Below, piece after piece: positions 51,495 through 60,592 of a stretch of 64,000 nucleotides of DNA. The notes beneath the pieces were generated by a model. That model did not search any database, was not told where the DNA came from, and worked only from the letters and a program-made list of their open reading frames with translations. Origin of the DNA: Paenibacillus bouchesdurhonensis (lineage in GTDB: Bacteria; Bacillota; Bacilli; Paenibacillales; Paenibacillaceae). Position 1 is the first letter of the stretch; each line of letters opens with the position of its first letter. Location: positions 4,068,417 to 4,132,416 of the forward strand of contig NZ_LT732548.1 of NCBI RefSeq assembly GCF_900155685.1, given 5' to 3'. The position numbers and the translations under genes are program-made.

Positions 51495-51528
51495 AAAAAA
51501 AACCGTCCTGCTACTTCAGCAGAACGGT
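51495..51528 (-). terminator. Terminator overlapping the end of the MBL-fold gene
   Basis: On the minus strand ACCGTTCTGCT pairs with AGCAGGACGGT (one G-U) and eight T follow. The 5' arm and loop include the last codons, and the stop TAG (51513-51511) lies at the loop edge, so the terminator is built into the coding end. Confidence 0.88.
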
Positions 51529-52293
51529 CATTCCTATGTCGGCTAACCCGACGTTGTCAGGCAGTCCATAATCACAGCGCAAATCGATATCATGGGACAT
51601 ATGAGTAAATAGTGAACGCTTCGGTCGAAGCTCCTGAAGGAGCTCTAGTGCTTCCTTCACGTCATACACGGAGCGGGTCGAGAATTCCGCCTTCTCCTCG
51701 TAGAAGCTCGTTCCCAAAATGAGCAAATCCAATCCGTGAAGCAGCCCTTTTTGCTCCTCGGGGAGCGCAATGGCATCGGAGCAATAAGCCCATGCATAAC
51801 CTTGCTTAGTCAGACGATAGGCGTAGGAAAAGCCATTTTTGCCATGAAATACCTTCCAGCCCTCGATATGCCATCCAGCCAATTGCAAGCCCTGATCCAC
51901 AGCATGCATATCAAGCTGATCCGGCAGCCAGGGATATTGACGCAAAATCATATTGATCACTTCCCGTGGTGCATACAGCTGTCCTCGCTGATTTAACCAG
52001 CGGCAGGAGTCCGCCCATTCCGGCAGCCCGCCGATATGATCAAAATGCGCATGCGTCACCAGAATATGCTCTACAAAGCGGTGGCCATTCCGCTCCATAG
52101 CATCACGCCAATCCGGGCCGCAATCGATAAGGAATGTCCCGTCTACACTCTCAAGCATCACGGACGAGCGATATCGTCGATTGATGCCCTGTTGCCTCGC
52201 CTCCTGGCACACCCCGCATTCGCAATATACTCTAGGCACGCCCATTGCGTCTCCGGTTCCCCAGAACGTTAGTTGATCTGCCTTTCTAATCAT
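51511..52293 (-). CDS. Metallo-beta-lactamase-fold hydrolase, PhnP-like
   Basis: This 260-residue MBL-fold enzyme has the metal-binding motif THAHFDHIGGLPEW and further ligands in LIDCGPDWRD and FTHMSHDIDL. An N-terminal Cys pair (CECGVC) could bind structural zinc as in PhnP phosphodiesterases. It resembles PhnP/YycJ-type phosphodiesterases; the substrate is unknown and no phn operon is present. GGGGTG lies nine bases before the ATG. Confidence 0.87.
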   Translation of the reverse strand: MIRKADQLTFWGTGDAMGVPRVYCECGVCQEARQQGINRRYRSSVMLESVDGTFLIDCGPDWRDAMERNGHRFVEHILVTHAHFDHIGGLPEWADSCRWLNQRGQLYAPREVINMILRQYPWLPDQLDMHAVDQGLQLAGWHIEGWKVFHGKNGFSYAYRLTKQGYAWAYCSDAIALPEEQKGLLHGLDLLILGTSFYEEKAEFSTRSVYDVKEALELLQELRPKRSLFTHMSHDIDLRCDYGLPDNVGLADIGMTVLLK

Positions 52294-52396
52294 CCTTTAG
52301 TTCACCCCGTAGTCAGCAAGCTGTATAATATATAGTCTTTTCTGGTTACTTTTTCAAATATTGTTGACTGCATTACCCTCTGCTTCTTCAGTCAAC

Positions 52397-52427
52397 AACA
52401 ACCGTCCTTATAACATGGACGGTTGTT
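52397..52427. terminator. 11-bp inverted repeat after the CysA-like gene
   Basis: AACAACCGTCC and GGACGGTTGTT form a perfect 11-bp stem with a 9-base loop. It lies 54 bp after the CysA-like stop. T-richness follows on both sides but no clear T-run, so it is a moderate terminator candidate. Confidence 0.55.
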
Positions 52428-52480
52428 CATATTATTAATATTCATAGTAGAATAAAATGATTATAGCATGTGCACAGGAT

Positions 52481-53545
52481 TTAAATCATCACGGTTAACG
52501 GCTCGCCCTTCAGTGGATTTTCCACAATCCAGCTTTTCTCATCATTGAACAAATATGCGCGATGCACAAGCACTCTAACCTCTTGTCCTGCGTGAAGAGT
52601 TTCCTTCTCCAGTGAGCGGAACGTCGTTAGCTTATGCCCGCCGACCTCCACTTCTACGAGCCATTCGCTTCCCCGGAAGTGCAGATGCTTCACAACTCCC
52701 GGCGCCGTAGCGGATTTAAGGGTGAATTCCTGCTCCGTTCCTACCTCAATGTATTCTGGACGGATGAAGGCGCGGATTCCCGAAGCCTCCGCTTCCTTCT
52801 CAAAGCCTTTCAGGTCGGAGGCCCTCTCCACCAGCGTAGATTGGCCGATAAACGAAGCTACAAACGGCGTATGCGGCTCTTTATAGATATTCCAAGGGGT
52901 TCCCTTCTGCTCCAGGCGGCCCTGGTTAATAATCATAATTTCATCCGCTACCTCAATGGCCTCATCCTGATCATGCGTGACGAAAATGGAAGTAATCCCA
53001 ACGCGCTCAATCAGCTCTCGAAGCCAGGAGCGCAGTTCCTGCCTAATCTTGGCATCGATCGCCGCAAACGGTTCATCCAGCAGCAGCAGCTGCGGCTCCG
53101 GCGCCAAAGCACGGGCAAAGGCGACACGCTGGCGCTGTCCTCCTGACAACTGATGCGGATACCGCTGTTCAAAGCCTTTTAGCCCTGTCAATTCAACTAA
53201 CTCCATGACCCGTTCCTTAATCTTTGCTTTGGGAAACTTCTTGATCTGAAGGCCAAAGGCTATATTATCGAATACCGTCATATGCTTGAACAGTGCATAG
53301 CTTTGAAAAACGAAGCCGATCCCGCGCTCTTGCGGAGCAAGCCCGTTTACCCGCTGACCATGAAATATAATTTCTCCCGAATCGGGCTGTTCCAGACCTG
53401 CCAAAATGCGCAAAATAGAAGTTTTTCCCCCGCCGCTCGGCCCAAGCAGACCGATGAGCTGCCCCTTCTCGATTCCAAAGCTAACGTCTTTTACCGCATG
53501 AAAATTACCAAAATGTTTGTCCAAGTTCCTTACTTCTACATGCAT
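52481..53545 (-). CDS. Sulfate-type ABC transporter ATP-binding protein (CysA-like), without partners
   Basis: This is a 354-residue ATPase with Walker A GPSGGGKTS, Q-loop FVFQSYALFKHM, signature LSGGQRQR, Walker B LLLLDEPFAAIDA and a C-terminal TOBE region (about 245-354). The sequence resembles CysA sulfate/thiosulfate ATPases more than MsmX/UgpC. No CysT/W or binding protein is nearby, so it either works with unlinked permeases or serves a neighbouring sugar importer. The ATG has only a weak ribosome site (GGGTG). Confidence 0.85.
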   Translation of the reverse strand: MHVEVRNLDKHFGNFHAVKDVSFGIEKGQLIGLLGPSGGGKTSILRILAGLEQPDSGEIIFHGQRVNGLAPQERGIGFVFQSYALFKHMTVFDNIAFGLQIKKFPKAKIKERVMELVELTGLKGFEQRYPHQLSGGQRQRVAFARALAPEPQLLLLDEPFAAIDAKIRQELRSWLRELIERVGITSIFVTHDQDEAIEVADEIMIINQGRLEQKGTPWNIYKEPHTPFVASFIGQSTLVERASDLKGFEKEAEASGIRAFIRPEYIEVGTEQEFTLKSATAPGVVKHLHFRGSEWLVEVEVGGHKLTTFRSLEKETLHAGQEVRVLVHRAYLFNDEKSWIVENPLKGEPLTVMI

Positions 53546-53771
53546 TTCAGGTCACACCCTTTCGCTCCACCGCTTCATATATTATTCTTATGAATTTACT
53601 CGGTATTATCCCATAAAAATACTTTACCAAACCCTGCCTTTACCGTCAATCCATTACGTTTCGTTAATTTCAAAGCATTTCAAGTTAATTGCCCTGATAC
53701 ACACTGATATCCACATTCAAATCAACTCCCATAAGGCATTCATAAAGCAGTTATAAAGATAATGAATCCCA

Positions 53772-53793
53772 AAATGATCAACGTTAATCATTT
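53772..53793 (+). promoter_or_regulatory. LacI-family operator before the regulator gene
   Basis: AAATGATCAACGTTAATCATTT is a 22-bp near-palindrome with a central AACGTT. A close copy lies at 54956. It ends 14 bp before the -35 (TTGACA, 53808-53813) of a promoter whose -10 is TATGAT (53832-53837), so autoregulation is likely. The rest of 53546-53771 shows nothing recognisable. Confidence 0.85.
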
Positions 53794-53799
53794 TTTATA

Positions 53800-53813
53800 T
53801 GAAAACGTTGACA
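53800..53813 (+). promoter_or_regulatory. cre-like site overlapping the -35 of the LacI-family gene
   Basis: TGAAAACGTTGACA matches the CcpA cre consensus at 13 of 14 positions and covers the TTGACA -35 box. It would place the regulator and the sugar unit under catabolite repression. Confidence 0.6.
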
Positions 53814-53872
53814 TTACCTCACATTTTATTTTATGATTAGTTTCGAGAGCAGGGATGTGAAAGGTGATGAGC

Positions 53873-54916
53873 ATGTCAAAAGAGTCTTACAACAAGGTAA
53901 CTGTAAAAACGCTAGCGGAAAAACTCGGTTTATCAGTAGCTACGATCGATCGAGCATTAAACCAGAGGGGGAATGTCAAAAAGGCGACATACGACAGAAT
54001 TATGCAAGCTGTCGAGGAGCTGAACTATTCACCTAACAAGTCAGCAAGCTATTTATCTAGAAACAGGATGATTTCTATCGCAGTTATTTTTCAAACGTAT
54101 CCCATCTATTTCTGGGAGCAAATTGAGATTGGCGTAAACAACGCCCTTCAAGAGCTGTCGCATTTCGGTCTTCAAGTCGATATCATTCGTACAATGAATA
54201 CCAACATTGAAGAGCAGATCGACAAAATCAACGAAGTCGTCGACAGCGGGAAATACGACGGCATCGCCATCTCCTCCGATGGTTCCTTCGAGATCGCGGA
54301 GCTGATTGACAGAGCTGTTAACAGAGGCATTGCCACCTGCACGTTCAACACTGACTCTCCTATTAGTAAGCGCTTATTTTACGTGGGCTGCGACTATCGA
54401 GACGCAGGTAAATTAGCCGCGGAACTGCTGTGCAAATTTATCGGCCGCAAAGGGAAAACAGCCTTCATCCTCGAGACGGAGAACATGTTTCAGTTCCAGC
54501 AAAAGATCCTGGGCTTTCGCGAGGTCATCGGGCGTTACGACAACGTGCAAATGATCGGCCCTCTTAAGCTGGATCGGAATAATATCGAGGTCTCCATGGA
54601 AAACTTAATGAAAGACCAGCTTTCGGAGGTAGACGGCATTTATTTGGCTACCGGACAGCTTGCCGCCATGGCTCAATATATCGAGAATTGGGGATTGGAC
54701 GCAGCTCTGATCGGTCATGACATGACCCCGGAAGTGCATGAGTATTTGCAGAAAGATGTCATTACGGCGACGATTTGCCAGGATCCGCATAATCAGGGCT
54801 ATACCGCCGTCAAGATGTTGTTTGATCATTTGACTCGCCCAACTGACTTTATTCCATCCTTAAACTTAAGCAAACTTGAAGTTGCTCTTCGTGAAAACGC
54901 CAATTTTTTTCTATGA
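53873..54916 (+). CDS. LacI-family transcriptional regulator
   Basis: This 347-residue LacI/GalR repressor has an N-terminal helix-turn-helix and hinge (KTLAEKLGLSVATIDRALNQ; YSPNKSASYLSRNR) and a periplasmic-binding-protein-like effector domain (about 62-330). The recognition helix VATIDRALNQ differs from the usual VSRVLN pattern and belongs to the RbsR-like family with TIDRALN. ATG at 53873 has AAAGG eight bases upstream. Its likely ligand is the sugar imported and cleaved by the following genes. Confidence 0.92.
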   Translation: MSKESYNKVTVKTLAEKLGLSVATIDRALNQRGNVKKATYDRIMQAVEELNYSPNKSASYLSRNRMISIAVIFQTYPIYFWEQIEIGVNNALQELSHFGLQVDIIRTMNTNIEEQIDKINEVVDSGKYDGIAISSDGSFEIAELIDRAVNRGIATCTFNTDSPISKRLFYVGCDYRDAGKLAAELLCKFIGRKGKTAFILETENMFQFQQKILGFREVIGRYDNVQMIGPLKLDRNNIEVSMENLMKDQLSEVDGIYLATGQLAAMAQYIENWGLDAALIGHDMTPEVHEYLQKDVITATICQDPHNQGYTAVKMLFDHLTRPTDFIPSLNLSKLEVALRENANFFL

Positions 54917-54955
54917 TTTTTTATATTTTTTCGTAACTTAACACCCTTTACACCA

Positions 54956-54977
54956 AAATGATTAACGTACATCATTT
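54956..54977 (+). promoter_or_regulatory. LacI-family operator before the sugar-binding protein gene
   Basis: AAATGATTAACGTACATCATTT matches the operator at 53772 in 19 of 22 positions and has the same spacing of AAATGAT and ATCATTT arms. It lies 55 bp upstream of the binding-protein start. Confidence 0.85.
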
Positions 54978-55032
54978 GTAAATCATTCCAATCATGTTTC
55001 AACTCATTTTACAAACAAAGGGGCTCGTAAAT

Positions 55033-56286
55033 ATGAAAAAAAAGGCATCACTCATCCTCATTGCTATGATGATCTTCAGTCTCTTGCTTACCGCGTGCGG
55101 AGGAGATCAACAAAACGCCGGCAAGAACAACGAAAATAACGGCGGAGCCAAAAAGCAAGTCGCGTTCTGGTATTATTTTGGCGGAAATGAAGAAACTGCG
55201 CTTAAAGAAGCGATTCAAAAATACAACAGCTCGCAGGATCAATTTGAGGTTATCGGGCAATATGTGCCATTCGGCGATATGAAAAAAAGGCTGTCTGTAG
55301 GTTTGATGGGTGAAGAATTGCCGGATATTGTAACCGTTGACAACCCTGACCATGCCTCCTTTGCCGCTGCTGGTATTTTCGAAGATATTACGGAGCGCGT
55401 TAACGAGTGGGGTCAAGGCAGTCAATACCTCGAAGGCCCGCTGGAATCCGCCAAATACGACGGCAAGCTCTATGGTCTTCCATTCACGAGCAACACTCTT
55501 GCTCTCTTCTACAACACCGATATGTTCAAAGAAGCCGGAATTGCCCAGCCGCCAACAACCTGGGACGAGCTTCGCGAAACAGCGAAAAAATTAACGGTCG
55601 GCGACCGTTACGGCCTCGGGTTTGCTGCCGTTAAATCCGAAGAAGGCGCCTTCGACTTCCTTCCGTGGCTTCTGTCCACCGGCGCAAACTACGACAGCAT
55701 CGATTCTCCCGAAGCTGCCCGCGCATTCTCTTTCCTAACGGATCTCATTAAAGACGGCTCCGTCAGCAAAGAGGTCATCAACCTGTCTAACAGCGATACC
55801 TTGAAGCAATTCTCCTCCGGCAAGCTGGCCATGATGGTAAATGGGCCTTGGAACATTGCCGGCGTAAAAGCAGATGCTCCTACCATGAACTTTGCCATTG
55901 CCAAGCTGCCGATTGACAAGCAGGAAGCTTCCGTCCTCGGCGGAGAGAATATCGCCATAATTAAGGGCAATAACGTTGATGGAGCCTGGGATTTCTTGAG
56001 ATGGTTGTCCGAGGCTGACCAGTTGGAATCCTTCCTTGTGCAAACCGGCTACTTCTCGCCACGCAAAGATGTAGCTGAGAAGTCCGACCACTGGAAAAGC
56101 GACGATCATTTAAGTGGATTTCTAGAGCAAATGCAATCTGCACAGCCACGCGGTCCGCATCCAAAATGGCCTGAAATTTCATCCATTATGCAAGAAGCGT
56201 ATCAAAAATCGTTCTCCATGGCGATGGATCCTGCCGCTGCAGCAGCAGAAGCCGGACAAAAAATCAAAGGCATTATCAATCCATAA
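55033..56286 (+). CDS. Carbohydrate ABC transporter substrate-binding lipoprotein
   Basis: This 417-residue family 1 solute-binding lipoprotein has a lipobox (LLLTACGGD) and the segments VAFWYYFGGN, PPTTWDELRETAKKL and KLAMMVNGPWNIAG. ATG at 55033 lies nine bases after AAAGGGG; the frame is open 13 codons further. It starts the importer unit that ends in a GH31 glycosidase, and the upstream operator puts it under the LacI-family regulator. Confidence 0.93.
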   Translation: MKKKASLILIAMMIFSLLLTACGGDQQNAGKNNENNGGAKKQVAFWYYFGGNEETALKEAIQKYNSSQDQFEVIGQYVPFGDMKKRLSVGLMGEELPDIVTVDNPDHASFAAAGIFEDITERVNEWGQGSQYLEGPLESAKYDGKLYGLPFTSNTLALFYNTDMFKEAGIAQPPTTWDELRETAKKLTVGDRYGLGFAAVKSEEGAFDFLPWLLSTGANYDSIDSPEAARAFSFLTDLIKDGSVSKEVINLSNSDTLKQFSSGKLAMMVNGPWNIAGVKADAPTMNFAIAKLPIDKQEASVLGGENIAIIKGNNVDGAWDFLRWLSEADQLESFLVQTGYFSPRKDVAEKSDHWKSDDHLSGFLEQMQSAQPRGPHPKWPEISSIMQEAYQKSFSMAMDPAAAAAEAGQKIKGIINP

Positions 56287-56316
56287 CATAGCGCTATCAG
56301 GCAATAAAGACTCCAT

Positions 56317-56356
56317 TTCTCCTTCTCCAACGCCTTTTAATTAAGGTGAAGGAGAA
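56317..56356 (+). other. Intercistronic hairpin after the binding-protein gene
   Basis: TTCTCCTTC pairs with GAAGGAGAA, with an inner CCTT/AAGG stem. No T-run follows. Such hairpins after binding-protein genes commonly protect the upstream message and keep its level above that of the permeases. Confidence 0.6.
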
Positions 56357-56385
56357 GGACAATCCCTTAGAAAGGGGCAGTCCTT

Positions 56386-57276
56386 GTGGAATTAAACAAA
56401 AGAAATCTGCTGATCAGTCTGGCCTATGTCGTGCCAGCGCTTATTTTCATGCTTGTATTAATCGGTTATCCGCTCTTCTACAACATCAAAATCAGCTTTC
56501 AGCACCTGGATCTAATGACGCTAAACAACCCCGATATCGCGTTTGCAGGTCTCGACAATTATCGGAAAGTCATCGGTCTGGACTCTTTTCATATCGCGTT
56601 CAAGAATACTTTCTTCTTTACGTTCTGGAGCATCTTCCTCCAGTTTACGATCGGCTTTGCACTCGCCTTGTTCTTCAATATGAAATTCCGGTTGGCTGGG
56701 TTTCTAAGAGGCTTGACGCTCGTGTCCTATCTTGTTCCGATCGTCATCACGGCGCTCTTGTTCAAATTCATGTTCAACCAAAGCGTAGGGATCATCAACT
56801 ACGCCCTGCTCTCCATCGGTTTCGTGGATCAGCCGATCGAATGGCTGACTCATCCGGAGCTCGCTATGTGGAGCGTCATTATCGCCAACGTCTGGGTTGG
56901 AGCACCATTTAACATGATGCTTCTCTCTACGGGACTATCCTCGCTGCCTGACGATATTTACGAGGCGGCCTCCATCGACGGCGCGAACAAATTCAAGCAG
57001 TTCGTGTATATGACTCTTCCGATGCTTCGTCCTGTCATTATGGTTGTCATCATGATGGGCTTCATCTTTACGTTTAAAGTATTCGACCTAATCTTCGTCA
57101 TGACCGCCGGCGGACCCGTAAATGCGACGGAAGTGCTTTCGACCTTGGCTTATAAGTTGTCCTTCGATCAGTTCAACTTCTCACAAGGCGCAGCGGCTTC
57201 CAACATACTATTCTTCATTCTGTTCATAGTCAGTCTGATCTACTTGCGCATGGTTCGCAGCGATGAGGTGATGTAA
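56386..57276 (+). CDS. Carbohydrate ABC transporter permease (MalF type)
   Basis: This is a 296-residue CUT1 permease with six hydrophobic segments and the EAA motif ASIDGANKFKQFVYMTLPM. GTG at 56386 lies eight bases after AAAGGGG. It precedes the MalG-type permease by 2 bp. The sugar is probably the substrate of the GH31 enzyme downstream. Confidence 0.93.
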   Translation: MELNKRNLLISLAYVVPALIFMLVLIGYPLFYNIKISFQHLDLMTLNNPDIAFAGLDNYRKVIGLDSFHIAFKNTFFFTFWSIFLQFTIGFALALFFNMKFRLAGFLRGLTLVSYLVPIVITALLFKFMFNQSVGIINYALLSIGFVDQPIEWLTHPELAMWSVIIANVWVGAPFNMMLLSTGLSSLPDDIYEAASIDGANKFKQFVYMTLPMLRPVIMVVIMMGFIFTFKVFDLIFVMTAGGPVNATEVLSTLAYKLSFDQFNFSQGAAASNILFFILFIVSLIYLRMVRSDEVM

Positions 57277-57278
57277 AA

Positions 57279-58097
57279 ATGGGAAGATCAAAAGAGCTAA
57301 TATTAAGCATTGTTGGAATCGTCATTGTAGGTGCCCTCCTGTTCCCTATTTATTGGATGATCGTCAGTTCGTTCAAGGTGCAAGGGGAGATTTTCCAAAT
57401 GCCGCCGACGCTTATTCCGAATGAATGGTATGTGGAAGGCTACACCTCGCAGCTCAGCGGCGCCCTTGGAAGAAGCTTTATTAACAGTTTAATCGTAGCC
57501 CTCAGCTCGATGGCAATTGTCGTCGTCCTCGCTATTCCCGCTTCCTACGGGCTTGCGAGATATCCGGTACCCGGCAAGAAATGGATGATTCTTTTCTTCC
57601 TAGTTACGCAAATGCTGCCGGTAACCGTAGTTCTAACGCCGTTATTTATTTTGTTCAAAAAGATGGCCCTGCTCAACAGCTTGGCCGCGCCCATTCTGGC
57701 TACAGCAACACTCGGGATTCCTTTCTCCGTGTTGATCCTCCGGACTTATTTCCTGAACGCGCCTAAAGAGCTGGAGGATGCGGCGATGATCGATGGTTGC
57801 AATCGATTCACGGCGTTCCTGAGAATCATGATTCCTATTTCTTATCCGGGAATCATCGTATCAGCTACGTTTTCCTTCTTATTCGCCTGGGGCGATTTGA
57901 TTTACAGCATGACCTTCATAAGCGATTCCGCGATGTGGCCGTTAACGGCAGGCGTGTACAATTCCATGGGTAAATACGGCATTCAATGGAACAATCTGTT
58001 GTCCTTTGCCACAATAACCGTTCTTCCAGTTCTGGCCATGTTTATCGTATTGCAGCGATATATTATCAGCGGGCTTACTAACGGAGCGGTTAAATAA
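57279..58097 (+). CDS. Carbohydrate ABC transporter permease (MalG type)
   Basis: This is a 272-residue CUT1 permease with six hydrophobic segments and the EAA motif AMIDGCNRFTAFLRIMIPI. It pairs with the upstream MalF-type protein. The GH31 gene starts 23 bp downstream. No ATPase is in the unit, so a shared MsmX-type ATPase is inferred. Confidence 0.93.
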   Translation: MGRSKELILSIVGIVIVGALLFPIYWMIVSSFKVQGEIFQMPPTLIPNEWYVEGYTSQLSGALGRSFINSLIVALSSMAIVVVLAIPASYGLARYPVPGKKWMILFFLVTQMLPVTVVLTPLFILFKKMALLNSLAAPILATATLGIPFSVLILRTYFLNAPKELEDAAMIDGCNRFTAFLRIMIPISYPGIIVSATFSFLFAWGDLIYSMTFISDSAMWPLTAGVYNSMGKYGIQWNNLLSFATITVLPVLAMFIVLQRYIISGLTNGAVK

Positions 58098-58120
58098 TAT
58101 AGATATAGGTGGGGAAATCC

Positions 58121-60367
58121 ATGAAGCATTATCAAACTAGCAGACTCAATGAAGCTATCGATGTTAGCATTCCCTTTCATCAATCCGACACACTGAATTT
58201 TATGGGCGATCAGGTTACCGACTTTGATCCGCAAACGAGAAGCGGCCGGATCAAGTGGCTCCGCTCTACCCGCAAACCGAGACTTGCGTTCAACCAATAT
58301 GACTTCTTTATTGAACCTACTCAATCTTGGGAGTTTCCGGTAGAATACCCGGAGTCTCCTGTAATGCCTTTTGATATTTCTTTTGTTACGCCAAGAACGG
58401 CACGCATTCGCATCCAAACGCGAAGAAAAGTAGCCAAGGAACAGCCTTCTCTCATGATTTCGGGAGAAATCAACGAGGATTCGACGTGGACATCGGCTAC
58501 AAAAACCGATGATGGCTATATTTGGGAGAGCCAATTCGGAAAGGTCGAGCTTGGGCTTCATCCTTTCCACCTAACCTTTAAAGACGCGAACGGAAAAGTG
58601 CTGACGCAAACCTGGCATCATCAGGATACCTTCAGTTTGCAAAATATGTACCCTGTCCCTTTCTCATTTGCCCGTTCGATTCAGGATATGTCTCATAAAA
58701 TCGCAGCTACCTTCAGCCTGTCTCCAGGCGAGAAAATTTACGGAACCGGCGAATCCTTTACCGGATTGAACAAGCGCGGTCAACGCGTCGATCTGTGGAC
58801 TCGCGATTCGCTCAGCGTGCAAACTGGCGATATGTACAAGCCGATTCCTTTCTTCTTGAGCAGCAGGCAGTACGGCATGTTCATACATTCCACTGCGCCG
58901 ATCACGCTCGATATCGGAAAAGAATACGATGCCGCCAATACGATTTATATGGACGACGACAGTCTGGACTTATTTTTCTTCTTCGGCGATCCGAAAGAGG
59001 TGCTGACCGAGTATACGGCTTTGACGGGCAGAAGTCCGCTTCCGCCGCTGTGGTCCTTCGGCCTGTGGATGAGCCGGATCACTTATGATTCGGAGGCTCA
59101 AACCCGGGAGGTAGCCCAAAAGCTGCTGGACAACCAAATTCCTTGCGACGTCATCCATCTGGATACGGGCTGGTTTGAAGAGGACTGGCGCTGTGATTAC
59201 GAATTCTCTCACACCCGGTTTGACGATCCACAGAAAATGATTGATGACCTGCGCAAGCAGGGGCTGCGCGTCAGTCTGTGGCAAATTCCTTATTTCACGC
59301 CGACGAACCGCTACTTCCAGGAGCTGATCGATAAAGGGCTCGTTGTTACCGATCCTGACGGAAACCTGCCCACAGAGGATGCGATTCTCGACTTCAGCAA
59401 TCCGGAAACGGTAGCCTGGTATCAGGAGAAAATCGCCGAGCTGCTCAAAATGGGCGTAAGCGCCATTAAAGCGGATTTTGGCGAAGGCGCGCCGATCTTT
59501 GGACGGTTCCATTCCGGCCAGAGCGGCCGACTGGAGCATAATTTGTATCCGCTCCGCTACAACAAAGCCGTTGCCGAGGTCACAGAGCAGGTTAACGGAG
59601 AAAGTATCATTTGGGCGCGCAGCGCCTGGGCCGGAAGCCAGCGCTATCCGATCCATTGGGGCGGCGATACGGAGAACACGGACTCCGCCATGCTGGCCTG
59701 CTTAAGAGCAGCCCTATCCATGGGACTAAGCGGCTTCACCTACTGGAGCCATGATATTGGCGGCTTCGTAAAGGAAAGCCCTGAGGCGCTGTACCGCCGC
59801 TGGATGCCTTTTGGTATGCTGACATCGCATAGTCGATGCCATGGCGCTCCTCCGAAGGAGCCTTGGGCTTACAGCGATTCATTCATGGATGACTTCCGCG
59901 CGGCTGCGGAAATGAAGTACAAGCTTATGCCGTACATTTATTCGCAGGCATATTTAAGCTCACAGGAAGGCCATCCTTTGCTCAGAGCGATGTTCCTGGA
60001 ATTCCCGGATGATCCGACCTGCTGGATGATCGAGGATCAATACTTCTTCGGCTCCGACATTCTCGTCGCTCCACTATTTGAAGAAACGAATCAACGCATC
60101 ATCTATTTGCCGAAAGGTCAATGGGTGGATTATCAAACTGGAACAGTATACGAAGGCCAGCAATGGCTAACGATCGAGGCGGGACAAATCCCGATCATTA
60201 TGCTAGTTCGTGCTGGAACCGTCATCCCTCATGTCGAGCTCGCCTTAACGACGGATTACATCGATTGGGAGAATGTAAGCATGACTGCCTATACGGCAGA
60301 CGGAATTACAAATGGTCAAGGCCGATTCTATCATCCGCTTCGCAGAGAATGGGTTGAAATGAACTAA
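58121..60367 (+). CDS. Intracellular GH31 alpha-glycosidase, alpha-xylosidase-like
   Basis: This 748-residue retaining glycoside hydrolase of family 31 has no signal peptide. The nucleophile is Asp452 (IKADFGEG) and the acid/base Asp516 (WGGDTENT), with the upstream barrel motif LDTGWFEEDWRCDY. The KADFGE pattern resembles the KTDFGE of E. coli YicI alpha-xylosidase more than the WNDMNE of alpha-glucosidases, so isoprimeverose or a similar alpha-xyloside is a candidate substrate. ATG at 58121 has AGGTGGGG six bases upstream. It ends the operator-controlled importer unit. Confidence 0.92.
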   Translation: MKHYQTSRLNEAIDVSIPFHQSDTLNFMGDQVTDFDPQTRSGRIKWLRSTRKPRLAFNQYDFFIEPTQSWEFPVEYPESPVMPFDISFVTPRTARIRIQTRRKVAKEQPSLMISGEINEDSTWTSATKTDDGYIWESQFGKVELGLHPFHLTFKDANGKVLTQTWHHQDTFSLQNMYPVPFSFARSIQDMSHKIAATFSLSPGEKIYGTGESFTGLNKRGQRVDLWTRDSLSVQTGDMYKPIPFFLSSRQYGMFIHSTAPITLDIGKEYDAANTIYMDDDSLDLFFFFGDPKEVLTEYTALTGRSPLPPLWSFGLWMSRITYDSEAQTREVAQKLLDNQIPCDVIHLDTGWFEEDWRCDYEFSHTRFDDPQKMIDDLRKQGLRVSLWQIPYFTPTNRYFQELIDKGLVVTDPDGNLPTEDAILDFSNPETVAWYQEKIAELLKMGVSAIKADFGEGAPIFGRFHSGQSGRLEHNLYPLRYNKAVAEVTEQVNGESIIWARSAWAGSQRYPIHWGGDTENTDSAMLACLRAALSMGLSGFTYWSHDIGGFVKESPEALYRRWMPFGMLTSHSRCHGAPPKEPWAYSDSFMDDFRAAAEMKYKLMPYIYSQAYLSSQEGHPLLRAMFLEFPDDPTCWMIEDQYFFGSDILVAPLFEETNQRIIYLPKGQWVDYQTGTVYEGQQWLTIEAGQIPIIMLVRAGTVIPHVELALTTDYIDWENVSMTAYTADGITNGQGRFYHPLRREWVEMN

Positions 60368-60392
60368 TCTATACGATAATCTTAATAAAACA

Positions 60393-60434
60393 ACAAAGAA
60401 GCAGAATATTGCGATATCCTGCTTCTTTGTTTTG
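60393..60434 (+). terminator. Terminator of the sugar import / GH31 unit
   Basis: ACAAAGAAGCAG pairs perfectly with CTGCTTCTTTGT, followed by TTTTG. It lies 25 bp after the GH31 stop. The following stretch to 60570 shows nothing recognisable. Confidence 0.9.
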
Positions 60435-60570
60435 TCATCAATGATTCATTTCAGTTAGAACAATTGCTAAGGCTAAGGTGTATTTACAATTGGGAAGTTC
60501 ATTACGTTATTAAAGTAATGTAATAAAGAATTACAGCTATGACAATGTAAATGAGTAAAGTGTGAATTGA

Positions 60571-60592
60571 AAACAAAAACGTCCTATGACGT
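60571..60592 (-). terminator. Short terminator overlapping the stop of the TetR gene
   Basis: On the minus strand ACGTC-ATAG-GACGT is followed by TTTTTGTTTTC. The stem is only 5 bp; the stop TAG lies in the loop. Weak but well placed. Confidence 0.5.
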
